From Clostridiales bacterium (GTDB lineage: Bacteria > Bacillota > Clostridia > Oscillospirales > Oscillospiraceae), in the NCBI GenBank assembly GCA_004557735.1, contig SFFV01000013.1, positions 1 through 51,384 of the forward strand: 51,384 bases of DNA, in the 5' to 3' direction. A program made the translations under genes and the position numbers. Positions 22,772 to 31,105 of this stretch are shown piece after piece (position 1 is the first letter of the stretch; each line of letters starts with the position of its first letter). The notes below the pieces were generated by a model that saw nothing but the letters and a program-made list of their open reading frames with translations, was not told where the DNA came from and ran no database searches.

Positions 22772-23119
22772 TTATTTCATTAGAAGATCGATGGCCTTAT
22801 CCAGCTCGGAGAGCGTTTCGGTATCCCCTTTTTGGACGGCGTCGATGACGCAATGGTTCATATGATCGCGCAAAATGATTTTGCAGATGTTGTTGACCGC
22901 GCTGCGCACGGCAGCCAGCTGAACGAGCACCTCGGCGCAGTCGCGTCCGTCGTCGATCATGCGCTCGACGGCGTGCAAGTGTCCGATCACGCGCGCCAGA
23001 CGGTTCTTTACGGTTTTGGTATTCCGGTGCACATGCGCGTGGGAATGCGAATGTACGGTTCCGTCGGCATGGACGTGAACGTGCTCCTCTTCGCTGTGCG
23101 TGGATCCCATATGTTCCAT
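22772..23119 (-). CDS. CsoR/FrmR-family metal-sensing repressor with His-rich N-terminus
   Basis: 115 residues. The all-helical CsoR/DUF156 core (about residues 33-115) has the ligand positions of the Cu(I) sensor, Cys in GRDCAEV and His and Cys in LRDHMNHC. The first ~32 residues are an added tail containing HVHVHADGTVHSHSHAHVH, nine His at alternating positions, which should bind Ni, Zn or Cu. CsoR-type proteins repress metal-efflux genes or, in other branches, sense formaldehyde or persulfide. No efflux pump lies adjacent; the gene follows pcrA by six bases and precedes a stalk protein. The start may instead be the second Met, three codons in. The metal specificity is open. Confidence 0.85.
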   Translation of the reverse strand: MEHMGSTHSEEEHVHVHADGTVHSHSHAHVHRNTKTVKNRLARVIGHLHAVERMIDDGRDCAEVLVQLAAVRSAVNNICKIILRDHMNHCVIDAVQKGDTETLSELDKAIDLLMK

Positions 23120-23125
23120 AGCCTC

Positions 23126-25621
23126 TCACTCTTCCTTCGTCATGTGCTGCGCCGCAACGCGCAGCATCATCCGTTTCGTATCGCCGGAGTCGAACCGAAT
23201 CTCTATCAGCGCATCCCCGCCCATCGGCGTGAGCTTTTCGATCTGTCCCTTGCCGAACGCCTTATGCGCCACACGGTCGCCCGTCCGAAAGTCCGGCGCC
23301 TTCGACGCGGACAGGACGGTTTTCGACTTTTCCGGAGCCTTGTGCTTCGCCGCGGCGCTGCGGCCGGTGCGCGCGGCATAGCTCGTGCCGAAATCCCCGG
23401 CGCGGCCGCCCGGCTTATAGGACGCATACCCGGCGGAATAGCCGGAAGAATACGCGCTCCGATAGCCGCTTTCCCCGGAGCGGAAGGCGCCGTCGTCATC
23501 CCAGAGACCGGTGCGCGATTCCTTTTTCGCCAGTCCCTGCCGGTCGAGAAGCTGTGCCGGGATCTCTTCGGTGAAGCGCGACGGGAGATTCGACGACGTG
23601 CGGCCGTAGAGCATACGCTGCGCGGCGCAGGTGATATAGAGCTTTTCCTTTGCACGCGTGATCGCCACATAGCAGAGACGGCGCTCTTCCTCCATCTCCT
23701 CGCTCTCGCCGATGGATAGCGCGCTCGGGAACAGGCCCTCCTCCGCTCCGACGATAAATACGACCGGAAATTCCAGTCCCTTGGCCGCATGCATCGTCAT
23801 CATAACGGCGGCGTCCTCGGCGCGGTCGTAGTTGTCCATGTCCGTATAGAGCGCGACCTCGTCCAGATACGAATAGAGATCGAGATCGGGGTTGGTCTCC
23901 ATGCTCTTCACGATGCCGGACTTGAGCTCGGCGATGTTTTCGCGCCGCGTGACGTTTTCGTCGCCGCCTTTGGTCTCCAGAGCCAGCGCATAGCCGGTCC
24001 GCTCAACCACAGCGTCATAAAACGCATCGAGCGGCAGCGCAGAAACCGCTTCCTGCAGCTCCGTGATCATGCGGCAGAACTCCTCCATCTTCTTTCCGGC
24101 GGAGACGCCGGCACGGTGGGACGCTGTGGACATCGCCTCAAAAAGCGGGATATTCTCCGCCGCAGCGATCTCGCGGATCCGTTCCAGGCTTGTCACGCCG
24201 ATACCGCGCGGCGGCTCGTTCACAATGCGCAGAAGGCGCGTTTCGTCCGTAGGGTTAGCGATCACGTTGAGATATGCCAGAATGTCCTTGACCTCCGCGC
24301 GGTCAAAAAAGCGCGTGCCGCCGAAGATCCGGTACGGGATCGAGCGGCGCTTGAACGCAAGCTCGATGCTGCGCGACTGCGCGTTCGTCCGGTAAAGAAC
24401 GGCAAAATCGCGCATTGGGCGGCGCGCGGAGCGGATGGTGCGGGCGACGAAGTCGGCCTCATCGTCCTCGTTGTGCGCCTCGTACAGCGTAACGGGATCG
24501 CCGCCGGACTGCGCCGTCCAGAGCGTTTTGCCCTTTCGCTCACGGTTGTTCGCAATAACGGCGTTTGCCGCGGCGAGGATGTTTCCGGTCGAGCGGTAAT
24601 TCTGTTCAAGCCGGATGACGCGCGACTCCGGATACTGTTTTTCAAAGGAGAGGATATTTTCGATCGTCGCGCCGCGGAATTTGTAAATGCTCTGATCGTC
24701 ATCGCCGACAACACATATGTTTCGGCTGCCGCTCGCTATGAGTGCGGCAAAGAGATATTGCAGATGGTTTGTGTCCTGATACTCGTCAATGAGAACGTAG
24801 CGGAATTTTCTTTGATAATACGCAAGCACGTCCGGATTATCCTGCAAAAGCCGGACGGTGTAGTAAAGGAGATCGTCAAAGTCCATGGCTCCGGCGTCCC
24901 GAAGGTGCTTGGCGTATGCCGCGCAGATCTGCGCGGTGCGGATGCGGCGGATATCCCCGGTGCGCTCCTCGGCAGCCACGGCGTCCTCCGGCGCAATGAG
25001 CGCACCCTTATACCGGCTCGCCGCGGCAAGCATGGCCTTTGGCGGGAATACCTTGTCATCCACGTTCTTATCGCGCAGAATCCGCTTCATAACAGAAAGG
25101 CTGTCCGCCTGATCGTAGATCGTAAAGCCCTTCGGAAAACCGAGACGGTCGGCGTCCCGCCGCAGGATACGCACGCACGCGCCGTGGAACGTAAGCGCCC
25201 AGACGTCGCGCCCGGTCTCGCCGAGCTTGATTTCCAGGCGGCTCTTCAGCTCGTCGGCGGCCTTGTTCGTAAACGTGATCGCAAGGACCTGCCACGGCGC
25301 CGCGGGATCGACGGCACACATGCGGCGGATGCTCTCCGTCACCGGTGCGCGTCCGGCGGCGGCGTCCTCGAGTGCGGCGAGCATTTCCTCATCCGCGCCG
25401 GGCGGAAGCTCTCCCGTGTCCGCGCCCCGGCCGAAGCGGAGGATGTTCCCTACACGGTGGATCAACACCGTCGTTTTCCCGCTGCCGGCACCCGCAAGCA
25501 GAAGGAGCGGGCCCTCCGTTGTCAGAACGGCTTCGCGCTGTTCCGGATTCAGATCGGCGTATTCTTTTTCAATGATCTGCCGCCGCGCGGCGGCAAACCG
25601 GCGGGAAAAATCCTCGGTCAT
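23126..25621 (-). CDS. pcrA: ATP-dependent DNA helicase PcrA/UvrD
   Basis: 831 residues of superfamily 1A helicase. Visible motifs: LNPEQREAV (Q-motif), LAGAGSGKTT (Walker A), FTNKAADEL (Ia), DEYQDTN (II), GDDDQSIYKFRGA (III), EQNYRSTGNIL (IV), TMHAAKGLEFPVVF (V) and VAITRAKEKLYI (VI). It is about 80-100 residues longer than Bacillus PcrA. The extra length comes partly from an insert in the first part (about residues 60-105) and a Ser/Tyr/Gly-rich linker (about 690-740). The C-terminus keeps the Tudor-like RNA-polymerase-binding module (GDRVAHKAFGKGQIEKL). It acts in repair, replication-fork restart and transcription-coupled repair. It lies in an apparent operon ribU-pcrA-csoR. Confidence 0.95.
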   Translation of the reverse strand: MTEDFSRRFAAARRQIIEKEYADLNPEQREAVLTTEGPLLLLAGAGSGKTTVLIHRVGNILRFGRGADTGELPPGADEEMLAALEDAAAGRAPVTESIRRMCAVDPAAPWQVLAITFTNKAADELKSRLEIKLGETGRDVWALTFHGACVRILRRDADRLGFPKGFTIYDQADSLSVMKRILRDKNVDDKVFPPKAMLAAASRYKGALIAPEDAVAAEERTGDIRRIRTAQICAAYAKHLRDAGAMDFDDLLYYTVRLLQDNPDVLAYYQRKFRYVLIDEYQDTNHLQYLFAALIASGSRNICVVGDDDQSIYKFRGATIENILSFEKQYPESRVIRLEQNYRSTGNILAAANAVIANNRERKGKTLWTAQSGGDPVTLYEAHNEDDEADFVARTIRSARRPMRDFAVLYRTNAQSRSIELAFKRRSIPYRIFGGTRFFDRAEVKDILAYLNVIANPTDETRLLRIVNEPPRGIGVTSLERIREIAAAENIPLFEAMSTASHRAGVSAGKKMEEFCRMITELQEAVSALPLDAFYDAVVERTGYALALETKGGDENVTRRENIAELKSGIVKSMETNPDLDLYSYLDEVALYTDMDNYDRAEDAAVMMTMHAAKGLEFPVVFIVGAEEGLFPSALSIGESEEMEEERRLCYVAITRAKEKLYITCAAQRMLYGRTSSNLPSRFTEEIPAQLLDRQGLAKKESRTGLWDDDGAFRSGESGYRSAYSSGYSAGYASYKPGGRAGDFGTSYAARTGRSAAAKHKAPEKSKTVLSASKAPDFRTGDRVAHKAFGKGQIEKLTPMGGDALIEIRFDSGDTKRMMLRVAAQHMTKEE

Positions 25622-25647
25622 GGGGCAAGATCCTCGGTTTCGTTGGT

Positions 25648-26196
25648 TTAGTCTTTCAGGAACAGGTGCTTGACGCGCTTATAAATAAAGAAGGTGATCA
25701 GACCGTTGACGCCCGCTTTGATAAGATTGAAAAGCAGTATGAACGGCATAAGGGAAAGCACGGCGGACACCGTACCGCTGTTTACCGCGCCCATCATAAA
25801 ATACGGCGTGATGATGAGGTTTGCAAAGAACATGCACACAACCATGGTCACCGTGCCGATGACGATTGCGACCGCCGCATGCTTTTTTGTCTTGTGCTTT
25901 TTATAGAAGAGACTCGACGCGAGCACATACGCGCCCGTGGCGATGATGTGCATGATGATGCCGTAGATCCCGCTCTGAGCGCTCACGGTAAAGCCCTGAA
26001 TGAACGACGCGATCAGCGTGACAGCAAGTCCCGCGACAGGGCCGAACGCAAAGCCGCAGATCAGAATGGGAATGTCCGCCGGGTCGTATTCGAGGAACGC
26101 GACCGCCGGAAAGATCGGAAAGTGGATCAGCGCGACAAAGCAGACGGAGAGCGCCGTCAGAATCGCAATCGTCGTCAGCTTACGGGTGTTCGTCAT
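25648..26196 (-). CDS. ribU: Riboflavin ECF transporter substrate-binding subunit RibU
   Basis: 182 residues from the ATG at 26196, which follows AAGGGGG. It is a six-helix ECF S-component starting MTNTRKLTTIAILTALSV, the typical RibU opening with the Ala-rich helix that docks to the EcfT subunit. The FLEYDPADIPILICGFAFGP segment is characteristic of riboflavin S-components. It needs the shared EcfA/A'/T module encoded elsewhere. Assignment is strengthened by the FMN riboswitch directly upstream. The pcrA start follows the stop by 26 bases, so riboflavin status may influence pcrA transcription unless an internal promoter exists. Confidence 0.92.
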   Translation of the reverse strand: MTNTRKLTTIAILTALSVCFVALIHFPIFPAVAFLEYDPADIPILICGFAFGPVAGLAVTLIASFIQGFTVSAQSGIYGIIMHIIATGAYVLASSLFYKKHKTKKHAAVAIVIGTVTMVVCMFFANLIITPYFMMGAVNSGTVSAVLSLMPFILLFNLIKAGVNGLITFFIYKRVKHLFLKD

Positions 26197-26212
26197 GGGA
26201 AAAGGCCCCCTT

Positions 26213-26245
26213 AAAAAAAATTCGTCCGAAGAAACCATTCTCCGG
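26213..26245 (-). terminator. Riboswitch-controlled intrinsic terminator
   Basis: On the minus strand, CCGGAGAA and TTCTTCGG (bases 26245-26238 and 26233-26226) form an eight-pair stem with a four-base loop, followed shortly by eight T residues. It lies between the FMN aptamer and the ribU ribosome site, as expected of an attenuator. Confidence 0.65.
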
Positions 26246-26278
26246 GCGCAGCACAAGGATGTAAGGAGAGCCTTACCG

Positions 26279-26388
26279 CTTCTTCTTCCATCCAGACTAT
26301 ACTGTCGGTTTCGGAGTTGCACCGAATCTGCCTTACGGCTCGCGGACTTTACCGCCGGTCGGGAATTTCACCCTGCCCTGAAGAACTG
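26279..26388 (-). ncRNA. FMN riboswitch (RFN element)
   Basis: The minus strand carries the hallmark RFN blocks in order: AGGGCAGGGTGAAATTCCCG, ACCGGCGGTAAAGTCCGCGAG, a variable arm, GCAGATTCGGTGCAACTCCG, AAACCGACAGTATAGTCTGG and ATGGAAGAAG. FMN binding should favour the downstream terminator and lower riboflavin uptake when flavin is plentiful. Confidence 0.97.
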
Positions 26389-26408
26389 TTCCATATTCAG
26401 ATAGCTGT

Positions 26409-26436
26409 ATTATAGCACGCTCTGCGAAAAAATCAA
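26409..26436 (-). promoter_or_regulatory. Promoter of the RFN-ribU transcript
   Basis: Minus-strand TTGATT (26436-26431) and TATAAT (26414-26409) are 16 bases apart and end about 25 bases before the riboswitch. Confidence 0.75.
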
Positions 26437-26441
26437 GGGTT

Positions 26442-26470
26442 TTGACAATACGGCATAAAAACCTTACAAT
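26442..26470 (+). promoter_or_regulatory. Promoter of the SLOG-GNAT gene pair
   Basis: TTGACA (26442-26447) and TACAAT (26465-26470) are spaced by 17 bases, back to back with the ribU promoter. Confidence 0.8.
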
Positions 26471-26493
26471 AGCGGCAGAAGGATGTGATACGC

Positions 26494-27006
26494 ATGGGCG
26501 AGCTGACCTGCACCTTTACCGGCCACCGCGCAGAAAAGCTGCCGTGGGGCTACAACGAAAACGATCCGCGCTGCAGGAGACTGAAACATACGCTGTATGA
26601 TACGCTGGATGCAGTGTACGAATCCGGCTTCCGCAAGTTCATCTGCGGCATGGCGGAGGGGTGCGATCTCTATTTCTGCGAGGCTGTTCTCGCGCTGTGC
26701 GAGGACCATACGGATATTACGCTCGAAGCCGCCGTCCCGTTCGCCGGACAGTCGGAGCGCTGGGGCGCGGCACAGCGGCAGCGGTATGAGTCGCTTCTCG
26801 CGCGCTGCGATACCGTCACCGTATTGCAGAACCATTACTCCCCCGGCTGCATGATGAAGCGCAACCGGTACATGGTCGATCACGCCGATCTTATCATCGC
26901 TTGCTATGACGGCAAATCCGGCGGCACGCTCAACACCCTGCGCTACGCCATTGAACGCGGCATCCAGATCGTGCATCTGCCGCTGGAAAATGAACAGGAG
27001 GGATAA
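26494..27006 (+). CDS. SLOG-domain (DUF1273/YpsA-like) protein
   Basis: 170 residues from the ATG at 26494; the GTG at 26485 is too close to the AGAAGGA ribosome site. The Rossmann-like SLOG fold is shown by the N-terminal TCTFTGHRAEKLPWG, the CGMAEGCDLYFCEAVL loop and the C-terminal YDGKSGGTLNTLRYA. Relatives of the DPRA/YpsA/YspA group are thought to bind nucleotide-derived ligands. YpsA affects division in Firmicutes, but most members have no known role. It is co-transcribed with a GNAT gene five bases downstream. The function is unassigned. Confidence 0.8.
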   Translation: MGELTCTFTGHRAEKLPWGYNENDPRCRRLKHTLYDTLDAVYESGFRKFICGMAEGCDLYFCEAVLALCEDHTDITLEAAVPFAGQSERWGAAQRQRYESLLARCDTVTVLQNHYSPGCMMKRNRYMVDHADLIIACYDGKSGGTLNTLRYAIERGIQIVHLPLENEQEG

Positions 27007-27011
27007 ATAAA

Positions 27012-27464
27012 ATGGAATTAAAAAAAATCGATAAGTCAAACTACCGGGAATGCATGGAATTGCAGGTTGACGAAAGCCAGAAGTACTTCGTCGCGGACAA
27101 CGCCCGTTCGCTGGTCGAGGCAGCCTATGAGGACGGGCTTTATACGCTTGGAATATACGACGGCGATACCATGGTCGGGTTTATCCTGTACGACTACGAC
27201 GATACCTATCCCGGCTGGTCGATGAGCCGGTTTATGATCAGCCGTCAGTTTCAGGGCAAAGGTTACGGCAAGCGAGCCGTTCGGGAGTTTCTTGATTATT
27301 TCAAAAAGAAACACGGCGTAGATAGAATTTATATCAGCGTATCTCTCGACAACGCCGTCGCGCGGAAAATGTACTCGGATATCGGCTTTCGGGAGATTAA
27401 AGAAATAGAATACTCCTATTCCGGCCATCTGTACCGCGAAATGCAGATGGTAAAGCATCTGTAA
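27012..27464 (+). CDS. GNAT-family N-acetyltransferase
   Basis: 150 residues with a complete GNAT fold. The acetyl-CoA pyrophosphate loop is QFQGKGYGKRAV (motif A), followed by the ISVSLDNAVARKMYSDIGF segment (motif B) and a late Tyr-rich strand. The N-terminal half resembles the spermine/spermidine acetyltransferases BltD and PaiA-like proteins (VGFILYDYDD, YPGWSMSRFMI), so a polyamine is a fair guess for the acceptor. A GGAGGG site lies eight bases before the ATG. It ends at a shared terminator with the convergent ybaB gene. Confidence 0.85.
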   Translation: MELKKIDKSNYRECMELQVDESQKYFVADNARSLVEAAYEDGLYTLGIYDGDTMVGFILYDYDDTYPGWSMSRFMISRQFQGKGYGKRAVREFLDYFKKKHGVDRIYISVSLDNAVARKMYSDIGFREIKEIEYSYSGHLYREMQMVKHL

Positions 27465-27479
27465 TACCGCTTACAGCAC

Positions 27480-27518
27480 AAAACGGCGCAGACAGTTCCC
27501 CTGTCCGCGCCGGTTTTG
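27480..27518. terminator. Bidirectional terminator (GNAT / ybaB)
   Basis: A hairpin AAAACGGCGC-A-GACAG, loop TTCCC, CTGTC-C-GCGCCGGTTTT, with small internal mismatches. It has T4 on the plus side and T4 on the minus side, and lies between two convergent genes. Confidence 0.75.
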
Positions 27519-27543
27519 CATAATCACATAATACAATTACAAA

Positions 27544-27903
27544 TCAGAAGCCGAAGTTCAGCCCGCCGGTGACTTTGGCCATGCTCTCCTCCCGGGAGGT
27601 CTCCGCCGCCTTGAGCGCGGAATTGACCGCCGCGATGACCATGTCCTGCAGCATTTCCACGTCGTCGGGATCGACGGCCTCGGGGTCGATCGTGAGCGTG
27701 ATAAGCTCACGCCTGCCGTTGACCTCCGCCGTGACGACGCCGCCGCCCGCCGAAGCGGAGTAGGTCCTGGCGTCCAGCTCCTCCTGCATTTTCAGCATAT
27801 CCTGCTGCATCTTCTGCGCCTGCTTCATAAGATCGCTTTGTCTCATGCCGCCGCCCATGCTCATACCGCCGCCGAAGCTGCCGCCTCTGTATCCTTTTGC
27901 CAT
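27544..27903 (-). CDS. YbaB/EbfC nucleoid-associated protein
   Basis: 119 residues. A Gly-rich N-terminal extension (GYRGGSFGGGMSMGGGMRQ) precedes the YbaB core: the coiled QAQKMQQDMLKMQEELDAR helix, the VTAEVNGRRELITLTIDPEAVDP sheet region and a C-terminal helix. YbaB/EbfC dimers bind DNA and are almost always encoded right after dnaX, with recR next. Here the gene is 17 bases after dnaX, but a terminator follows and recR is not adjacent. A likely role is as a nucleoid or replication-repair accessory protein. Confidence 0.93.
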   Translation of the reverse strand: MAKGYRGGSFGGGMSMGGGMRQSDLMKQAQKMQQDMLKMQEELDARTYSASAGGGVVTAEVNGRRELITLTIDPEAVDPDDVEMLQDMVIAAVNSALKAAETSREESMAKVTGGLNFGF

Positions 27904-27920
27904 AGTTTTCTGTCTCCTTT

Positions 27921-29546
27921 TTATTGGATGGTTACATTTCCGAATTTTCCGAGAAAGTCGAGCTTGTCAAGCCCCTGCGCGCCGCCGCTTTGAAGCTCCT
28001 CCAGCCGGATCTTCATCGGCGTTCCGCTCAGCGCGGACAGCTTCTGCCGGATCTTGTTGAGCACGTCCGGGACATTGACCGTGTTTTTCGCAAAGCCCGG
28101 GAGGAGGCGCAGAATAAGCTCTCCTCCGCGAATCTCGCCCGAGGACTGCGCGGCGTCCGTCAGAACGATGCGCACCCCGATGGGCAGCTCATTTTCGAGC
28201 TGCGAGAGCGCGTACTCCCAGCTGACGCCGCCCGCGGGGATGCTCTCTGCCGTTTCCGTCACCGGGACTCTCTCCGCCGCCGGAAGTACCGGTTTTGCCT
28301 CTTCCGCCGGGGCCGGTTCACTAACCGGGGCGGGAGACGCATATACGGGCTCGCTCTTCGCCGGGGCTGGCGTTTCCTGTACCGGCGGCGCCGGAGGCGG
28401 GGTCGGAATGTTCCGCTGTTCCGGCTGGGGCGCGGGTCTCTGCACGGGAGCGGCCGTGCACGGCGGCGCGATCTCTCCGCCGCCGGACAGCTCCGCGAGA
28501 CAAAGCTCCGTCTGAAGGCGCGGATTGCCGGTCTCGCGCAGCAGCGCCTGGTGTTTCTGGATCGTATTGAGAAGCCGGAGAAGGCTGCCGTCGCTCGCGC
28601 GGAGGTCGCGCAGAACGTTTTCCCCGTAAGCTCCGGAGATCAGTTCCCGCCCGCCCTTCGGGGCGAGACGCAGCAGCAGCGCGTCGCGGAAGAGACCGCT
28701 AAGCTCGCCGAGGAGCGCCGCAGGATCCTTTCCGTCCTGCCAGAGCGATTCAAACTGTGTGAGCGCCTCTTCGGTATTCCCGGCGAGAACTGCATCCGCA
28801 ATGGACTGCGTGCGGAGCGTTCCGGCCAATCCCATCGCGCTGAGCACCGCCGCTGCGTCCACCGTTTCCACCGCGGAGCACTGGTCGAGCAGCGAAAGGC
28901 CGTCGCGCATGCCGCCGTCGGCAAGACGGCCCAAAAGCTGCGCCGCGTCCGCCGTGAGGTTGATCCCCTCCTGCTCCGCAACGTAGGAAAGGCGCTTGGC
29001 GATCGTATCGCCGTCAAGCCGCCGGAAGCTGTGACGCTGGCAGCGAGACAAAATCGTGGGAAGCACTTTATTGAGTTCCGTCGTCGCAAGGATAAACATG
29101 AGGTGCTGCGGCGGCTCTTCCAGAATTTTCAGCAGCGCGTTGAACGCCGGTTTGGAGAGCATGTGCACCTCGTCGATGATGTACACGCGCTTGCGCACCG
29201 TAGTCGGAGAGAAGATCGCCTCATCGCGCAGCATGCGCACATCGTCCACGCCGTTATTGGACGCCGCATCCAGCTCGACCACGTCGAGAATGGAGCCGTC
29301 CTCTATACCGCGGCAGGCGTCGCACTCGTTGCAGGGATTCCCGTCCACCGGATGCTCGCAGTTGACCGCCTTGGCAAGAATGCGCGCACAGGTCGTTTTG
29401 CCCGTGCCGCGGGTGCCGATAAAAAGATAGGCGTGGCTAAGCCGTCCGGTACGCACCTGGGTCTTGAGCGTTTCGGTGATGAACGGCTGCCCCACCACAT
29501 CGTCAAAGGTTTTCGGCCGGTATTTCCGGTACAGAGCTTCGTACAA
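27921..29546 (-). CDS. dnaX: DNA polymerase III subunits gamma/tau
   Basis: 541 residues. The start is a TTG at 29546, seven bases after GGAGAG, giving the family N-terminus YEALYRKYRPKTFDDVVGQ; the ATG just upstream is out of frame. It has Walker A GTRGTGKTT, the zinc-binding Cys set in CEHPVDGNPCNECDAC, Walker B IIDEVHMLS and the sensor segment ATTELNKVLPTILSRCQ. A Pro/Ala-rich linker (about residues 375-450) precedes a C-terminal tau-like domain. It is the clamp-loader ATPase. I see no A-rich slippery site for a programmed frameshift. SRP RNA lies directly upstream and ybaB downstream. Confidence 0.95.
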   Translation of the reverse strand: MYEALYRKYRPKTFDDVVGQPFITETLKTQVRTGRLSHAYLFIGTRGTGKTTCARILAKAVNCEHPVDGNPCNECDACRGIEDGSILDVVELDAASNNGVDDVRMLRDEAIFSPTTVRKRVYIIDEVHMLSKPAFNALLKILEEPPQHLMFILATTELNKVLPTILSRCQRHSFRRLDGDTIAKRLSYVAEQEGINLTADAAQLLGRLADGGMRDGLSLLDQCSAVETVDAAAVLSAMGLAGTLRTQSIADAVLAGNTEEALTQFESLWQDGKDPAALLGELSGLFRDALLLRLAPKGGRELISGAYGENVLRDLRASDGSLLRLLNTIQKHQALLRETGNPRLQTELCLAELSGGGEIAPPCTAAPVQRPAPQPEQRNIPTPPPAPPVQETPAPAKSEPVYASPAPVSEPAPAEEAKPVLPAAERVPVTETAESIPAGGVSWEYALSQLENELPIGVRIVLTDAAQSSGEIRGGELILRLLPGFAKNTVNVPDVLNKIRQKLSALSGTPMKIRLEELQSGGAQGLDKLDFLGKFGNVTIQ

Positions 29547-29616
29547 AATCCATCTCTCCGTTTTTGGGAAAATAGAAAGCGATCCTTGGCAAGACTGCAC
29601 ACCTTTCCTTGAATAA

Positions 29617-29877
29617 TGCGGTATGCCCGGTGCAACAGCAGCCGGCTCGGATCCGGCATCCTCGCGGCACACACAGCGTTCCGCTTAATGCTGCTCGGTT
29701 CCCCGCCTGACATGGTTCACGGGGCTGTGTTGCGCGAGACCAGACCGTCAGCGCCACTTACTGCCGCCAGACGACACATCGCATACCCTCGGAGAGGAAT
29801 TCATCCCTGCTGTAGCGGATTGCAGGCTACAGGGCACCGCTGGCTCCCCGACTAGTGCAGCCTTGCCAAAGACCGCA
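29617..29877 (-). ncRNA. ffs: Signal recognition particle RNA, large Bacillus type
   Basis: The minus strand reads through the recognisable SRP RNA landmarks: GGGGAGCCAGCGGTGCCCTG and CCTGCAATCCGCTACAGCAG in the Alu domain, then GTCAGGCGGGGAACCGAGCA in the Ffh-binding helix 8. The ends are complementary (TGCGGT near 29877, ACCGCA near 29617), giving about 261 bases, close to the 271-base B. subtilis scRNA. It precedes dnaX, the usual Firmicute order. Exact ends are estimated. Confidence 0.95.
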
Positions 29878-29883
29878 CAATTA

Positions 29884-29912
29884 TTATATCGGAAGAGCGA
29901 AAAAATATCAAG
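29884..29912 (-). promoter_or_regulatory. Promoter of the SRP RNA (and dnaX)
   Basis: Minus-strand TTGATA (29912-29907) and TATAAT (29889-29884) are separated by 17 bases, placing the start close to the predicted 5' end of the RNA. Confidence 0.85.
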
Positions 29913-29976
29913 TGTCTTTTGCGTCGCGTTTATGCCTTCCTGCATATCCTTATAAATGGAAAGGGTGTGCATCGTT

Positions 29977-31038
29977 ATGGAACAAAGAGTTTCCCGGCAA
30001 TTTTTCCTCGGCGCGAACACCGGCGCGGGATTCGTTTCGCTTTATCCGGAGTTCGCCGCGGCGGAAAGCGGCTCATTTTTCTGGTACATCAAGGGCGGAC
30101 CCGGCAACGGAAAATCCACGCTCATGCGCCGTGCCGCCGAGCGTGCGGAGAGCGCGCAGGCCGCCGTTGAATCTATTCTCTGCTCCGGCGACCCCGATTC
30201 GCTCGACGCCATATACATCCCGGAGAAAAAGCTCGGGTATGTGGACGCCACATCGCCGCATGTGCAGGAGCCCGCCGTACCGGGCGCTTCGGGAAAATAT
30301 CTCGATCTCAGCGCGTTTTACCGTCCCATCCCGCCGGAGAAGGCAGAGGAAATGGAAAGGCTCTTTGCCGCGTACCGCCGCGAATATACGCGCGCGTATG
30401 ATATGCTGCACGCGGCAATGCTCGTCTCCCCCGGCGGTATTCCGGGCATCATAAAAGAGGACACAAAGGCTCATGTCCGAAAGCGCGCCGAATCGGTCGC
30501 GGAAAAAGCCGTACACCGTTCCTACGCGGAATACGAAAAGCGGCGCTTCCTCTCGGCCTATACCTGCCGCGGCGCGATGCTGCTCTCCGATACTGCCGCG
30601 TCGTTCGGGCAGGTGTACACGCTGGATAACGAGCTCGGTCTTGCCGACATTTTTTTGCAGACGCTGCTTGACCGGGCGCGCTCGGCCGGCGCGGCGCGCA
30701 TCGTCTGTCCCGATCCGGTCGATCCGCAGCGGCTCGCCGCGGTGATCCTGCCGGACGCGGGCGTCGCTTTCGTTGCCGTCTCCGGCGATTTTCCTTTTGA
30801 AGGCAGGGCCGCGCGCCATTTCCGGCTCGACGCGACGGCGCAGCTTACCGACGCAAAGCGGAAGGAAGCGCGCCGCGCCGCCGCGCTGCGCCGCTCGCTC
30901 ACGGCGGAGGCGTGCGCTGCGCTCGGCCGGGCCAGGGAGCTGCACGACGCTCTGGAGGCGGAATATCATCCGTTTGTGGATTTCCGCGCGCTGACGCGCT
31001 TTGAGGAAAAGCATCTGGAAAAAACGTTTTCGGCATAA
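29977..31038 (+). CDS. P-loop ATPase of the PRK06851-like group
   Basis: 353 residues from the ATG at 29977, eleven bases after AAAGGG; a start at 29956 is possible. A clear Walker A (KGGPGNGKSTLM, about residues 39-50) lies within a segment opening RQFFLGANTGAGFVSLYPEF. A second half has FLSAYTCRGAMLLSD and an extended basic C-terminal helix. The pattern resembles the uncharacterised PRK06851 ATPases of spore-forming Firmicutes. There is no membrane segment and no obvious effector domain. It lies upstream of tspO by about 70 bases. The function is unknown. Confidence 0.6.
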   Translation: MEQRVSRQFFLGANTGAGFVSLYPEFAAAESGSFFWYIKGGPGNGKSTLMRRAAERAESAQAAVESILCSGDPDSLDAIYIPEKKLGYVDATSPHVQEPAVPGASGKYLDLSAFYRPIPPEKAEEMERLFAAYRREYTRAYDMLHAAMLVSPGGIPGIIKEDTKAHVRKRAESVAEKAVHRSYAEYEKRRFLSAYTCRGAMLLSDTAASFGQVYTLDNELGLADIFLQTLLDRARSAGAARIVCPDPVDPQRLAAVILPDAGVAFVAVSGDFPFEGRAARHFRLDATAQLTDAKRKEARRAAALRRSLTAEACAALGRARELHDALEAEYHPFVDFRALTRFEEKHLEKTFSA

Positions 31039-31105
31039 GCGGCCGTCGCCGCGCATATACTCATCCTGCATTTTACAGAAACCGCACAAGCGGAGGCGCA
31101 GCTTT

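Noticed and set aside
27921..29546. Programmed frameshift in dnaX for a short gamma product
   Set aside because: No run of A residues resembling a slippery heptamer with a downstream stem was seen in the linker region.
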